Assembly (NCBI GenBank): GCA_032871835.1
Contig: CM065296.1
Location: 14,896,001 to 14,960,000 of the forward strand
Length of the DNA stretch: 64,000 bases
Direction: 5' to 3'
Source of the DNA: Dipteronia dyeriana
Lineage: Eukaryota > Streptophyta > Magnoliopsida > Sapindales > Sapindaceae
In this document: positions 33,398-46,024 of the stretch, one piece after another
How positions within the stretch are numbered: position 1 is the first letter of the stretch
Layout of the letters: every line of letters starts with the position of its first letter
The notes under the pieces: model-generated
The model's input: only the letters and a program-made list of their open reading frames with translations
Told to the model about the DNA's origin: nothing
Database searches by the model: none
Made by a program: the position numbers and the translations under genes

Positions 33398-34352
33398 CTA
33401 GGTATAACCCTTGGCCACTAGCCTTGCCTTGAAGGTCTTTACATTTCCGTCTACTTCTCTCTTTCTCTTGTAGATCCACTTACACCCTATGGGTTTTACC
33501 CCATCCGGTAAGTCTACAAGATCCCAGACTGAGTTAGAGTACATGGACTCCATCTCGAGATTTATGGCTTTAAGCCATTCCTCTTTATCAGGATCTTCCA
33601 TTGCATTCTTAAATGTCAATGGATCATCAACACTATAAGCAGAGACAACACATTGTCCCTCACCTATAGCTAAATAGCGTTCAGGTTGTCTCACAACCTT
33701 ATCACTACGTCTAGGTGGTAGTGTATACTGATCAGGAACCATCTGACTTTCAGATGTTTGTGGAACAATAACTCTTGTTGATGAAGCACTAGTCTCACCA
33801 GGCTCCAACTCATTTAATACAATCTTTGAACGAGGTTTATAGTCACTAATGTAATTGTCCTCAAGAAACGTTGCATTTTTCGATACAAATACTTTGTTAT
33901 CTTCAGGACTATAGAAGTGTCCACCTCTGGTCTCGTTAGAGTATCCTACAAATAGGCAGACAACAGATTTGGAGTCTAGCTTTCCAGTTCTATTCTTCAG
34001 CATGTATGCTGGACACCCCCATATGTGAAAATGTTGCAAACTAGCTTTACGATCATTCCACAACTTTAGGGGAGTCTTAGAAACATATTTGGATGACACT
34101 ACATTCAAAATGTATGCCGATGTTTGTAATGCATATCCCCAGAAGGAATTTGGTAATGATGAGAAACTAATCATAGATCTCACTATTTCTCCTCTCCGCT
34201 ACACCATTTTGCTGAGGTGTACCAAGGGCTGTGAGTTGGGAAACTATCCCATGCTTGACCATGAAGTCTTCAAACTTTTGGTCAAGGTACTCACCTCCAC
34301 GATCCGATCGTAGTGACTTAATAGTCCTACCTAATTGATTCTCAACTTCAGC
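33398..34352 (-). pseudogene. E4 integrase C-terminus and start of reverse transcriptase (broken)
   Basis: 34183-33398 holds the integrase C-terminal block (LWNDRKASLQHFHIWGCPAY, CLFVGYSNETRG), a Ser/Pro-rich linker and the start of RT to KARLVAKGYT, where a TAG ends the frame. 34352-34184 contains the second Asp region of the integrase core, with stops near 34352 and in the GVAERR segment. Confidence 0.85.
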
Positions 34353-36014
34353 TCAAAATTCTTTGAACTTTTCAAATGTTTTCGACTTTCGTTGCATCAG
34401 GTAGACGTATCCGTATCTTGAGTAGTCATCTATAAAGGTGACATAATACTCATAACCACCCCTCGCTTTAACATTCATCGGTCCGCAGACGTCTGTATGT
34501 ATAAGCTCTAGCGGTTCTTTAGCTCTAAGCTCTTTTCCAGTAAAAGGTCTCTTAGTCATCTTACCTTCCAGACAAGATTCGCAGACAGGTAAGGTGCCAA
34601 CCTTTAACTCACTTAAAAGTCCGCTTTTTACTAGTCTATCTATCCGGTCAAGGTTAATATGACCAAGCCTTATATGCCAGAGATACGTGTCATTATCTGG
34701 AGAAATCTGATGTCGTTTAGTTTTTGGTTTTTCAACCTTAAATATTTCGGTGTTGAGCAGTGTAGTATGTATTAACGGTCTTAACACATACAAATTGTTT
34801 TCATTAATTCCTGAACAAATATTCAGACCATTCTTTCCAATAATAACAAACTTATTATTAAAAGAAATAGAATACGATTGTTCTAACAATTTAGAAACGG
34901 AAATCAAATTCCGTGTAAATCCAGGAATATAAAAAACATTGTTCAATAATAAAAAACTATTATTATTACAAAATTGCAATCTTATTGCTCCCACTGCTTT
35001 TGCCGACACAACATCCCCCGACCCCACACGCATTGAGAAGGCTCCCTCTAGCTGTGTCCATGAATCAGTCCACTGCGAAGAAGAACAAACATGGTTAGTG
35101 GCTCCCGAATCAATTATCCAGGATGAAGAATCATCTTCCACTAAACAATATTCAAGAACAAGTAAATCATATTTACCTTTCGTCCTTTTCTTCTTGGCTA
35201 CCTCCTCTAGGTATTGAGGACAGTTCCTCTTCCAGTGCCCGACCTTGTCGCAATGGAAACATCTTCCTTTGCCTTGGTCGGTGGAGGCGCCCTTCTGTTT
35301 GCTCTGTGCTTTCTTGGGTTTGGGCTTACCCTTTACCTTCCCATCAGACCTCTTCCTCTTTTTACTATTTAAGGAGGAAGATGGTTCAGCAACATTTACC
35401 TCACCGGTCTTTCCCTTATTGTCCTTAATTAAAGACTCAAAAGTAGCAAGCTCATTGAGCAACTGTGTAAGACTAAACTTTAACTTGTTCATCCCATAGT
35501 TTCTCTTAAACTGATCGAAACTCTTCGAAAGAGTTGTCAATATGATGCTCACTTGACTGGGTTCGTCAATGGCTCTGCCATTAACTTCTGCCGTGTTGAA
35601 GTAGGACATCATGCTCAGGACATATTCCCGAACTGACGTTCCTTCCTTCATGCGAGCGAGCATAGCAAAACGAATGGCTTCGTGTCGCTTTTGCTAGGAG
35701 GGCTGCCCGAACATGGCTTGCAATGACTCCATGATTTCAAATGCTAAAGTCATTGCTTCATGCTTTGTGGAAATCACGTCTGTCATATAAACCAACAGAT
35801 ATGTTCGGGCCTTCTCATCAGATGAGACCCATCGCTCGTATGCCTCACGAACAGTTCGTGTGGCATTTGCAGCAGGCGCTGGAGGACAATCCCCCGTAAG
35901 CACAAACTTGAGGTCTTTGGTGACCAATATTGCATTAATGTTAAGTTTCCACTTAGTGTAGTTATCACCAGTTAATTTGTCGTTTGCAAGAATTTGAAGT
36001 AATGCAGAAGACAT
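34353..36014 (-). pseudogene. E4 gag, protease and integrase N-terminus
   Basis: The start is taken as the ATG at 36014 (MSSALLQILAND), homologous to E3 gag; eight upstream codons are in frame but outside the conserved part. A single TAG near 35693, after MFGQPS, separates this from a 436-codon open stretch (35663-34353). That stretch carries a Lys-rich linker, a zinc knuckle CFHCDKVGHWKRNC, the protease DSGATNHVCSS, the integrase zinc-binding HIRLGHIN...CESCLEGK and the first DDE Asp (H-T-D-V-C-G-P). Apart from the TAG and the TGA at its end, it is well preserved. Confidence 0.88.
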
Positions 36015-37559
36015 TATTGCTGAAATAAATAAAAACATTCATTCAGTCATTTGTTTAAAAAACAAGTGCGAGTGCTTTGGCATAAATTTAAACATGATGC
36101 ATGCACATGTTTAACGAACTAGAACTACCCTAAAACTAGTTACTATACCACGACAATCCAACATACCACAAAGAAGTGCCGCCTTAGGGCCGGGCAAGTC
36201 TTTGCATGTTGGACCGAGACATTCTCAATCAAATGATATTCTAGAATAACTCTTATTCCATATCATTCAACCATCGTTCGTTCAGTCAGGTTTTTAATTA
36301 ACAAACTTAATCAAAACCTTCGTGAGTGTAACCCACCATTTCAGATCTCACGAGCTTAACTCGAGAATTGCCGCCTTAGGGTCGGTCAATCCCGAAATAC
36401 CCTTAGAAATCCTATCCGTTAGGAAGTCAACCTTGGTATTGACTTTTGTGGAAACCCTCCTTAGAGAGGACGAAAGCAAAGCCGTCACGAGGCCCCACTT
36501 GGATCTCACGGTGTTGAACTAATGATGGAGACCGTGGGATATATATGTCATATATCCCTCTCCCACTCACTATTTTAAAATTAGTGTTTTCTTTTAACCG
36601 TTAATGCACCTAGACTCTACCGGATTAAACGACTAACTTTAATCAAGTTATCTAGCGCATTAACTAATTAGAACCAAATTCTAATTAACTAATAAATTAT
36701 TAATGATTTTTAACAATTAAAATTCTAATCTATTAGTGAATAATTTAAGCCTTTGTAAACTATTTACTAGGGTTAGATTATTTTGTTAGTATTTAACAAA
36801 TGTTAACTATTAAAACTCTAACACTTTATTCGGTTAATTTATTATTAGGTAATTAATCATATTAATCCTAATTACAATAAATGACCCTATTACTCTAACT
36901 TATTAAACTCTTTAATAACTAGATTAATATTAATGAGAATTACCAAGTTTTATAACCATTAAAAAAACTAATCTCATTATTCATAGCCAATTATGTATAT
37001 TGCCCATTTTAATCACATTAAAAAAATACATAAAATATCAGGCTATGATACATGTGTGACATATCAAATATATTTATGTAGGCACATCTAATCTAAATGA
37101 CATATGTATGCATGGCAATACTTTTATCATCACATAATATAAAGCATACATGAATTGACCGAGTACTGTGGATTATTTAACCTAAAAATTGGAATCTAAA
37201 ATTACAAAAAATTCTCAAGGCATTCCTTGGTCTTCTAGTAACTTCAGATATCTTCCAATCTCTTCAGGTCACTCTGATTCATCTCTTGAATCCATCTTCA
37301 CGATTTTTCTAGGTCTTCAATATAGGTTACATTTTTTTTTTACAATACAATAACAGTAAAAAAAAATATAAACAAAAAAATAATAATAATACAACTCATA
37401 AACCCTAAATCCACAGTACCATATAATTAACGATCAATCATGTTTTTGTAAATTAAAAAAAAAATATACATACAAAAACATCATACAATCAATTTAAATT
37501 GTGCCTACACAATTCATACATACAGGAGCATCGAAAACAATTTCCTGCTCCGAAAAATA
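36015..37559 (-). other. E4 untranslated leader
   Basis: About 1.5 kb between the primer site and gag without a supported frame. Plus-strand sequence is AT-rich, with A-runs at 37330-37380 and 37450-37470. A repeated pair, GCCGCCTTAGGGCCGGGCAAGTC (36179) and GCCGCCTTAGGGTCGGTCAATCC (36370), about 190 bp apart, may be a structured packaging or dimerisation signal; this is inference. Confidence 0.6.
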
Positions 37560-37578
37560 AATTGGCTCTAATACCAAT
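37560..37578 (-). other. E4 primer-binding site
   Basis: ATTGGTATTAGAGCCAAT on the minus strand directly after the 5' LTR. It matches the initiator Met tRNA complement except for a C-to-T change within TATCAGAGC. Confidence 0.85.
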
Positions 37579-39706
37579 TGTAGGAACCCCGTTAACCGGT
37601 TACGTAGCGGAACTATATTTTTAAATTTTTTAATACAAATCATAATCTGTATCTACGACCAGTGAACTTAGGATCGTAATTATTTTTCGGAACTAATACA
37701 TACAATATGTAATCACAGGAAATTGAAATCGATATAATCAAAAGAACATACCAACGTTTGGAGGCTCCTTCACTTTTCGATATGCTCTTGTCTGAACCAC
37801 TCGATCTTCCTCGCTATCTTCCGGAACTGATAACTGCGTGTGGGCGCGTCACGATCTCAGAAATTGAATGAAGAATGTAGAGAGAATTGAATAAACTCTT
37901 TCTTCTCAATTTGATGTATTGATCTCATGCACATATGAATTGCATCTCATGCAATTTCACAAATATATATCACATTGTTGCTCACGTTTTTTTCACAAAA
38001 ATATATCACAAATCTGCATATATATCACGATGATGTTGTGTTTATCACAAATATATATATATATATATATATTTCTGCTGTTGCTATTTGACCAAATATC
38101 TCTCAATCACGCCTTTCTTTCACCAATATGGCAATATATATACGTATCTATTCACTGCCCTTTTTTACTTGCGTTTTAACAAATATTTATCTTTTATATA
38201 TATATATAATTCTTCCTTTCGCAAACTCTTGCGTTTTATATATATATATATTAATAATACGTGTATCAAATATTTACATCCTATGTAAATTCTTTTTTTG
38301 ATTAATGTTTTATGTGTATACACCAATTTGCATCTCATGTAATCTCTTGTGTTATAATTGATATATATATATTTTAATTATTCTTTTCAAATATATCTAA
38401 TATATTAAAAGTGATAATAAGTATTTAAATTTAAACTTAAATTCATATACTTAGATAAATGATTTAGTAAAATAAAATAATCTTCACCTAAATCCATATA
38501 TCAACTAACACCCTCCAATTAATAGTTAATTAATAATTCATAATTATCAATATAATTAAATAATCTAATTATTTAATTAATTTAACTATTAACATTCATT
38601 CATTAAATAATCTCATTATTCAATTAATTCCCGAATATATACGTGTCACTTTTGTAACACAATTAATTGGACAATCCAATTAATTAACCGTGACCCTTGT
38701 TACCTAAATCGATCGGGCTAGCACGGGGACCTAATGGACCCACAGTATTTTAAGCTTAAATAATCATCGGAATCATTAATTAATATTCCTTGATTATTAA
38801 CTCCAGTGTTAATCCACTAAAAACCCGAAGCTTTACTCTTTCAACTGTAGACGCTTTTACACAGACCGATACAACTCGGTGTCCATCGATATAACTATTA
38901 CATATGGTGTGATCCTCCACAGTAGTTCATAATTAGAGTTGGGTCATAATGTTCGTTATACCCCTCTAATCACATATATCCTTTAAGTACCACTGATTCT
39001 CTAATGGACAATAAATCCTATTTCTTTACGGAATTAGGAGAGCACTCATATTGTCCAAGCCCTGAATCAACCCTTAAGGGAACTACCATCTACTTCTCAC
39101 AAGAAGGAGTGGATTCCACTATTGTGTACAAACCTTCCCAGCCATAAGCCAAACCGTAATCCTAACATACGGAGTATATTGATCGGGAATAGCGTCCGAC
39201 CTCACCCATTGTATATCAAAGACCACGATCTAACATGAAGGAGTCGATAAAACACTCAGGATTAAGATCACCCACATATAGCCATCATTAGTTGATATAT
39301 ATGAATCTCATCGGTAAACGGATCTTGGTGAGAGATTCATATAGATTATGGTCCAGTCCTATATGATCACATCATACAAGGTGTCTCCATTCCCATATCT
39401 CATATGAATGATTCAGGATAGAAATCATCGTACATTACGGAATGGACTGCAGCTTTAGATTAACCACAAATAAAGTACCCAGCTTTATTTGCTATCTATG
39501 GACTCTTTAGATTGCACGTCTCTTACTGTATCCATCCGTATATGACACTCATATACACAGTTTGAGATTACATCCGGCAATCTTGGATGTTAAATATATG
39601 CACAAGTTATAAAATAAACAACACAATAAGAATGAATTGAACTTTTCCTTTTATTTATTTCATAAATCCATTTACAAATTACATCTTTAGGGTATAAACC
39701 CCAACA
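37579..39706 (-). repeat. 5' LTR of E4
   Basis: 2128 bp, plus-strand ends TGTAGGAACC and CCCCAACA. It aligns along its whole length with the 3' LTR at 29926-32033, with scattered substitutions, TA-run length changes and an extra block near 38920. No gene. Confidence 0.93.
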
Positions 39707-39711
39707 GAAGG
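39707..39711. repeat. Target-site duplication of E4, right copy
   Basis: GAAGG, identical to 29921-29925. Confidence 0.92.
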
Positions 39712-39865
39712 GGCCCTCCTTGAATTTTTCCTCCAACCCAATTTTTTTTAGCATTGACTTCAACTCTGTAATCATACACTTATTGCTTTCGTTGTTAACT
39801 CTGACGAGAACCTAACTCTCATGGTCTAGGAGCTGTCATAAGTCTGCATTCGTAGTTTTTGGCAT
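39712..39865 (-). pseudogene. DUF1985-type gene, 5' coding fragment
   Basis: From an ATG at 39865 the minus strand reads M-P-K-T-T-N-A-D-L, a stop, further codons, another stop near 39813, then the open segment MITELKSMLKKIGLEEKFKEG that runs into the E4 insertion. If E4 and one GAAGG are disregarded, this frame joins the LEFKEPLTLYGQ frame beyond E4 without shift. The two halves therefore belong to one exon. Confidence 0.6.
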
Positions 39866-39887
39866 CTAAACAATGAAAACAAAACTA

Positions 39888-40225
39888 AAATATCAGTCCC
39901 AGACTTACAAAAATATCTTTTAGGCTCAAAATTATGAATGTATCATCGGTCTTAAGCTCAATAACATTATTAGGCTTATGAAAACATTCATATACTCATA
40001 GGTCATGAATGCATCAGTCCCAGGCTTATGAAAATAAATTTTAGGCTTAAAATTAAAAATGTTACATCATTCCCATGCTTAACATCAGTACTAGGCATTC
40101 ATAACAAAAACATCAGTCTCATGCTGAAAGTTATGATTGTATCATCAGTCTTAGGCTCAAAATCACTACTAGGCTTATCAAAAACATTCGGTGAAACATC
40201 AGTCTTACATGCATCATCCATCCCT
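39888..40225. repeat. Minisatellite with CATCAGTCCCAGGCTTA units
   Basis: About ten degenerate units with the words ATCAGTC(C/T)(C/T)AGGCTTA and TTAGGCTCAAAAT at spacings of roughly 30-60 bp. No coding sign. It lies upstream of the DUF1985 gene start on the minus strand, in what may be its first intron. Confidence 0.65.
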
Positions 40226-40509
40226 CGGCCATACAGTTATGAGAATCGTTAATAACCTAAACATATGCATTCACCATTACATGCAACATCAGTCATTTGC
40301 TCTGCAAACATTTTTCTTTCTTCCCTCCCACTATAAATTTTTAGTGTAGTTCACAACGATCAATCAAACAGAAGAACAATCTAATGCATAAATAATAACA
40401 AACTCCAATATTCATCCCGAAACATAAACAGTAACAAACTTGAATATCATCCAAAAACACAAAGAATAACAAACTCCAATAAAATATAGAAATTTGAAGA
40501 AATTAGTAC

Positions 40510-40830
40510 CTTCAAATTGGTTTGCGTTCTTTCTAGGGTTTGGGTGCTTCGTTAAATGGCAATAGGGACGGCGACGGTGATGATGATGACGACAATGACA
40601 ACGACGACCAGGACAACAACGAGCTTCTACTTCTCATTCCTCTCTCTATTTCTCGTTTGTTGTTGTTTGGGCTTACGTATCATTTATGTTTTGGTTGATT
40701 AGTTCTATGCCGATGGCGACGGCGACGGCGACGGTGACTACGACGACGATGATGACAATAATGACGACGACGACAACGAATGCCTTCTATTTTCTCCTTC
40801 CTCTCACTTTGGGTTCTGGTTGTTCTTATT
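40510..40830 (-). repeat. Duplicated GAC/GAT-triplet block at the presumed 5' end of the DUF1985-type gene
   Basis: Two related blocks (40567-40676 and 40711-40830) each begin with a (GRC/GAT) triplet run and end with TTCTCCTTCCTCTC-like pyrimidine sequence. On the minus strand 40510-40545 reads AAACCCTAGAAAGAACGC followed by GAAG/GTACTA, typical of a plant 5'UTR with a splice donor. It is a possible promoter/5'UTR for the broken gene. 40831-41100 holds nothing I can name. Confidence 0.45.
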
Positions 40831-41100
40831 GTATGCACAGAGCATGAGACCATTTTAATTAAAATGGTTTTGGTTTTGGTTTTGTTGTTGTTATAGAAGT
40901 TTTGTTTGAAATAAGAGGTCAATTTAGTCATTTTGTGGGAAATCAGATTTAGGAGGGTAATTTAGTCCACTTGATCAGGTTTTATTTGTTCTAAAATTTA
41001 AGAAGGGTATTTAGGGGATTTCAACAACAGGGCGTCTTAAGGGCATACTAGTAAATGGGGTTGGCAAAACCGTTATAGATGTAATTTTTTTCCCCATGGG

Positions 41101-41495
41101 CTATTTCCTATAAAATGAATGTTGGAAAATGCTATTCCACTAATTTCCACTATAAATTATGCCTTATATTTGATTGGATTAGATCTACACACTATATTTA
41201 TTGTCCAAAATAGCCCGAGGGGCAAATAAGGTATTAAGAAAAATAGGGTGTGGATTTGGCTCCTAAATAATAACGTCTAACTACAAAAAGTCACCTCAAC
41301 TACCAAAACCAAACCAAAACAAAGTCCCACTTCATCTAATCAGATTATTTCGTTTGTTATTTTGTCTATAAGCATTAAAAATCGTTTCTTTGAAGCAAAA
41401 ACATAAAATGGAATCATTTTGATATGTTTTTATAAATCTTTCAAGAGCGAATTGTTGTTGTTTGTGCTGCAGAGATCTTGATTTTTTTTTTTGAG
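41101..41495 (+). promoter_or_regulatory. ACLA upstream region
   Basis: No gene. AT-rich with no clear TATA box at a fixed distance. TTGTGCTGCAG at 41462-41472 looks like a 3' splice site, so the ATG exon may begin at 41473 after a 5'UTR intron. The upstream exon cannot be placed from sequence alone. Confidence 0.35.
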
Positions 41496-44400
41496 ATGGC
41501 AAGGAAGAAGATCAGAGAGTACGATTCCAAGAGGCTTCTCAAACAACACTTGAAACGTCTTGCTGGTATCGACCTCCAGATCTGCTCTGCTCAGGTACCC
41601 ATCCCATCTCTCTTATCTGGGTTTTCTTTGGAATTCTTGTTTTTTATGTTGATCACTTTATGGGTTTGAATTTTGATGAACATCTTATTATTGTTGATGC
41701 TGCTGCTGTTGTTGACATTTTGATGATGTAAATTTTCAATTTTGATGTTCATTTGCAGGCATTAATGGTATATGTTTATAATGAATTTGTATATTTATAT
41801 GTATATTGGTGTGGAGTGTGTTTTTTCAGCTTAAATGATAACTGTATGTGGTGATCACTGTTTTTTCGTGTCGTACGAGCATAATTGAGCTGTTAGATCA
41901 ATTGACCTCGCTGGGATTGGATGCGTCACTTGCAACATGATTTGTTGACATTGAGAAGAACAATGACTACCCATTGCTAAGATAGCTGTTATTGGGAGAA
42001 AATTTGTTCATAAAATTGATTAGTTATGGAATCGTTTGGTATATAATTCAAATACTGTATTTTTGCTTTTGTAAATGAGGGATACAAAGAATTTAAGGGA
42101 AAGGTGTTGTGTTCAGAGTTTAGAAATGCAATCCAATAACACTGGTAAAAGTTGGAAAATGAGAAAAAGTAAATTTCTGATTTCAAGTCTGAAATCCATT
42201 TTTTGGATACTATATCTAACATGTTTTTGGATATTATATAAAATGCATTTTATGGTAAGAATAAGATTCAGGTTTTTGGAGTGTATCCTAATGTTTGAAA
42301 ATTGTTTTTGGTTCAATCAAATGCTCACAAGATTTTTTGATGCTCTATTGTTTTCCATGTAACTATGTTTATATTATGATTATGTAATTGAAATAGAACT
42401 GTAAGGGCAACTTCAACTGTATAAGTTACAACTTACAAGTTGCTAAGGGTTTTGAACTTTCGATTTGTTGTTTTTCCGTTTTTAGACTCCCTAGATGATT
42501 TTCTCACACAGAATGGAGCAAGGGAACTAATATTTTCAATGTGCAATGAAGATTTAGAATAAATTTAACCACTTTTTATGAATATAAAGGTAGAAACTTT
42601 TATTTTCTCATTTTATTGTTAGGTTTATAAACCAAATTGGAATTTGATCTTGTTTTCAATTGTTTATACTGGGATTTATGGTATCTTTTCCTTTAATTAT
42701 TTGCTGAACGTGTCATCTAAGTTTTCTTTGTTGTAGTGTTTTCTTCTCTTCAGAAGTAAAGGGAATAAATGTAGTTAAATGATTGTTCTATTTTTGTGGT
42801 GTAGGTGACCAAGGCTACAGACTTCACTGTGTTAACAAACGAAGAGCCATGGCTTTCATCCTCAAGATTGGTGGTGAAACCTGATATGCTGTTTGGGAAG
42901 CGTGGGAAGAGTGGTTTGGTAGCTTTGAATTTAGATCTAGCTCAAGTGGCTGAATTCGTAAAAGCGCGACTTGGTACTGAGGTGATTAATGAATCAAACA
43001 AAGTGGAAGCTGCTCACTGTTTATTTTGTGATTTCATTTCAGTGATTTGTGAAATCGGTTTCTTTATTAGGTTGAGATGGGAGGTTGCAAGGGGCCGATA
43101 ACTACTTTCATTGTTGAACCATTCGTCCCTCACGACCAAGAATATTATATTTCATTAACCTCTGAAAGGCTCGGCTGCACCATTAACTTCTCAGAGTGTG
43201 GGGGTATTGAAATTGAGGAGAACTGGGACAAGGTATGGATGGGCGCACATTTCATTCTAAACAATTCTTACTTATGGCTCTAGTGTTCTGTTTGGCCAAA
43301 TTCATTCTTGACATTGTTGGAATTGGTTTGAAACCATGACATGTATTTGAATTTTGATTTTTACAGGTGAAAACCATATTCCTTCCATCTGAGAAACCAA
43401 TGACGCAGGAGGCATGTGCTCCATTGATAGCTACCCTTCCTTTGGAGGTCAGTTTAACTACGCCTTCCTTTGTTTATTATCATTTTCAATCAGAGGTGAA
43501 CTTACAACTTACAAGGCCAACCTTTTGTTATTGTTAGATAGCAATTGATAAGTTCTGCAACGTGTCACGTGTGCTATGGACATGTTCAAGTATTAGATTA
43601 TTTTTATTGTCCTTGGTTTGTTCTGATTTCTGTTCACCTAGGATGTGCTGACTCTACTTATATATTATTTTAGGTTCGAGGAAAAATCGGTGACTTCATA
43701 ATGGCTGTCTTTGCTGTATTTCAAGGTGTGTAATTTGTGATAAAGATCTAGAACCGCTCCATTAAAGTCTAAGCAAGTTACTTTTATATGGCAATTATTT
43801 AGATTTCGTTTTTGTCCTAGTGGTCAGGTACCATCATAAACTGATTTAATCATCAATCTTTTCTTTAAAGGGTGTAAATTTATGTAATATTTGGTTATTC
43901 CATTGGGCGAGGAGAGAGAGAGAGGTTTATTATTTTATTTAAAATTTTGTTCATCTAATACTTTTAATTGTTAAAACATGTTCGTAAGATTAGCAACGTC
44001 GATTTCTGACTTTTATCTAATGTTCTTTGTAGATCTCGACTTCAGTTTTGTAGAGATGAACCCCTTTACCCTGGTGAATGGGGAGCCATATCCACTGGAT
44101 ATGAGGGGAGAATTGGACGACACTGCAGCCTTCAAGAACTTCAAGACGTACAAACCTTTTTTTTTTTTCATGACTTTTGTATTCCAAGACTCTCCACTGA
44201 CATATAGTTGTGCATTCTAAATATATTTCGTGGAGCATCTTGTCTCATCTAAATAATTTTGTACATTTAGGTGGGGTAACATAGAGTTTCCGCTTCCTTT
44301 TGGAAGAGTCATGAGCCCGACAGAAAGTTTTATCCATTCATTGGATGAAAAGGTATTATCAACATGTTCTGCTTGTGTTTATCTGGAATTTGCCTCTGCG

Positions 44401-45430
44401 CTGCAGAAGATGGATGCCTTTATCATCTTCTTGTTTAACATTGCAGACAAGCGCATCTTTGAAATTCACTGTTTTGAACCCTAAAGGACGTATATGGACA
44501 ATGGTAGCCGGAGGTGGTGCAAGTGTCATATATGCCGATACTGTAAGTGTGCCAGCTTATCATACATTGCTCTAGTCATCCGTCTCTCGGCTGAACCATG
44601 TGCTTAACGAGGCACTTTTGACAATATGATTGTGAGGTTTATTATCCATTGGTTTTATTCAAAGAACGTAATCCTATTTCAATTTAATTAGGTTGGAGAC
44701 TTGGGTTATGCATCAGAGCTTGGCAACTACGCAGAGTACAGTGGAGCACCAAATGAGGAGGAGGTGTTACAATATGCGAGAGTTGTGATTGATGTATGAA
44801 ATTTGTAATTTTGGCTTGTTTCTAGGACTTCAGGTTCTCTACAATTCTAAGTAATTTTGACATTTCTGGTGTGGAACAATTTACTCTCTGGTGTTGCAGT
44901 GTGCCACAGCAGACCCTGATGGTCGTAAGAGAGCCCTTCTAATTGGTGGTGGCATCGCTAACTTCACTGACGTTGCTGCAACTTTCAACGGGATTATTCG
45001 AGCTTTGAGGGAGAAGGTACGCTCTCATTGAAATTATATCAACTGCATTTCAATGGTGTGATTCGTCTTCGTTTTGTTCAACTATGCATATGTATAATTT
45101 TCCTCCTATGTTCTCTTGACATAGGAATCCAAACTAAAAGCATCAAGAATGCACATTTACGTTCGAAGAGGTGGTCCAAACTATCAGACTGGTTTGGCAA
45201 AGATTCGCGCTTTGGGAGAGGAACTAGGAGTACCCCTTGAGGTATGACATAAGTCCATTTCCACAAAAGGATCCGATAAGATTGAAACTTTTACTTAATT
45301 CCACATAATGGTGGACAAGTTATGTATTCTAAGTTTTTTTCATTCGTAACTGTTGCAGGTTTACGGACCTGAGGCAACTATGACTGGCATCTGCAAGCAG
45401 GCAATTGATTGCGTCATGGCAACCGCATAG
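41496..45430 (+). CDS. ACLA: ATP-citrate synthase alpha chain (ATP-citrate lyase subunit A), 12 coding exons
   Basis: Joined exons: 41496-41594, 42805-42981, 43071-43232, 43367-43447, 43674-43725, 44033-44147, 44271-44352, 44447-44542, 44692-44793, 44900-45016, 45125-45241, 45359-45430. They give 1272 nt, 423 residues, the usual length of plant ACLA. All introns are GT-AG and the frame stays open. Domains: ATP-grasp fold at about 1-240 (start [35 protein letters not shown] at about 191-205), then the citrate-binding part ([16 protein letters not shown] at about 274-289; [21 protein letters not shown] near the end). Known: with ACLB it forms the cytosolic hetero-octamer that converts citrate, CoA and ATP to acetyl-CoA and oxaloacetate, feeding fatty-acid elongation, waxes and isoprenoids. 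The catalytic His is on ACLB, which is not in this window. Intron 1 (1210 bp) is the longest. No damage seen. Confidence 0.96.
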
Positions 45431-45635
45431 CTTCACTGAAATCGCTCTTTCTCCTTTGTTGAGGTGTGAAGTCATGAGAAAATAATTCATGTTTCTAGGC
45501 TTCCTTTGGAGGCATAAAATGTATTGCATTTGTTGTAAACGTTTTATTGGGCATTTTCTTAAAATTTTGAGAATGGACACTTTTAAGATTCATGTGTTGC
45601 AAATGTGTTTTATATATATATATATATATATATAT
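45431..45635 (+). other. ACLA 3' flank
   Basis: Probably 3'UTR. T-rich sequence with several AATAAT- and TTTTATT-type elements (for example near 45482 and 45541) that could serve as polyadenylation signals, followed by a (TA)n run at 45611-45634. Confidence 0.45.
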
Positions 45636-45809
45636 GATTTTTCTATTAGTGCATATTGATATAACTTACATTAGTGCATTGCATGTCGATCACTGATTAC
45701 GGAGAAGCTTTGATAAGTGCAGATACTTTGAGTGAAAGTATGTAAATCTAATGGTTTATATCCAACGCACCGACGAATTTATATAAGTATGCACTGATTT
45801 GAAAATTTA

Positions 45810-45812
<3 letters not shown>
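45636..45812 (-). mobile_element. MITE-like element X, copy 1 (inverted)
   Basis: About 177 bp flanked by (TA)n runs on both sides. Its reverse complement aligns with 46507-46730 and 52450-52624, sharing AAATTTTCAA, GTTGGAT-T-AA-CATTAGATTTA, ATCAGTGATC-ACAT and ACTTATATCA-type words. I see no reading frame. TA flanks would suit a Tc1/mariner or PIF-type target, but the ends are blurred by the microsatellites. Confidence 0.6.

Positions 45813-45890
<78 letters not shown>
45813..45890. repeat. (TA)n microsatellite
   Basis: About 78 bp of uninterrupted AT dinucleotides. Similar runs lie at 45611-45634, 46028-46070, 46470-46506 and 46728-46747 and separate the MITE-like elements. Confidence 0.95.
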
Positions 45891-45894
<4 letters not shown>

Positions 45895-45898
45895 ACAC

Positions 45899-46024
45899 GG
45901 TGGTGTTCACATGAGTATACACTTATGTATATACATGAGTTCATTGAAAGTGAGTCATTGAATCCAACGGCTCACAGTCAATGCACTCGTATAAAATCTA
46001 CCGGTGTACACTCATGTGAACACC

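Larger units (their letters stand above)
29926..39706 (-). mobile_element. E4: complete copia retrotransposon (9781 bp) on the minus strand
   Basis: Both LTRs are present (29926-32033 and 37579-39706), with TG..CA ends, a primer-binding site at 37560-37578, a polypurine tract at 32034-32043 and GAAGG duplications on both sides. The internal part encodes gag, protease, integrase, RT and RNase H in copia order but has at least five in-frame stops. One of them replaces the Tyr of YVDD. It interrupts the DUF1985-type gene inside the conserved domain. Two further LTRs of the same family lie at 58022 and 59772. Confidence 0.93.

Noticed and set aside
40930..41110. Terminal inverted repeat of a Mutator-like element around the DUF1985 gene
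   Set aside because: GGGTATTTAGGGGATTT and GGGCTATTTCC words look suggestive, but I found no matching inverted end near 24.8-26 kb and no 9-bp duplication.
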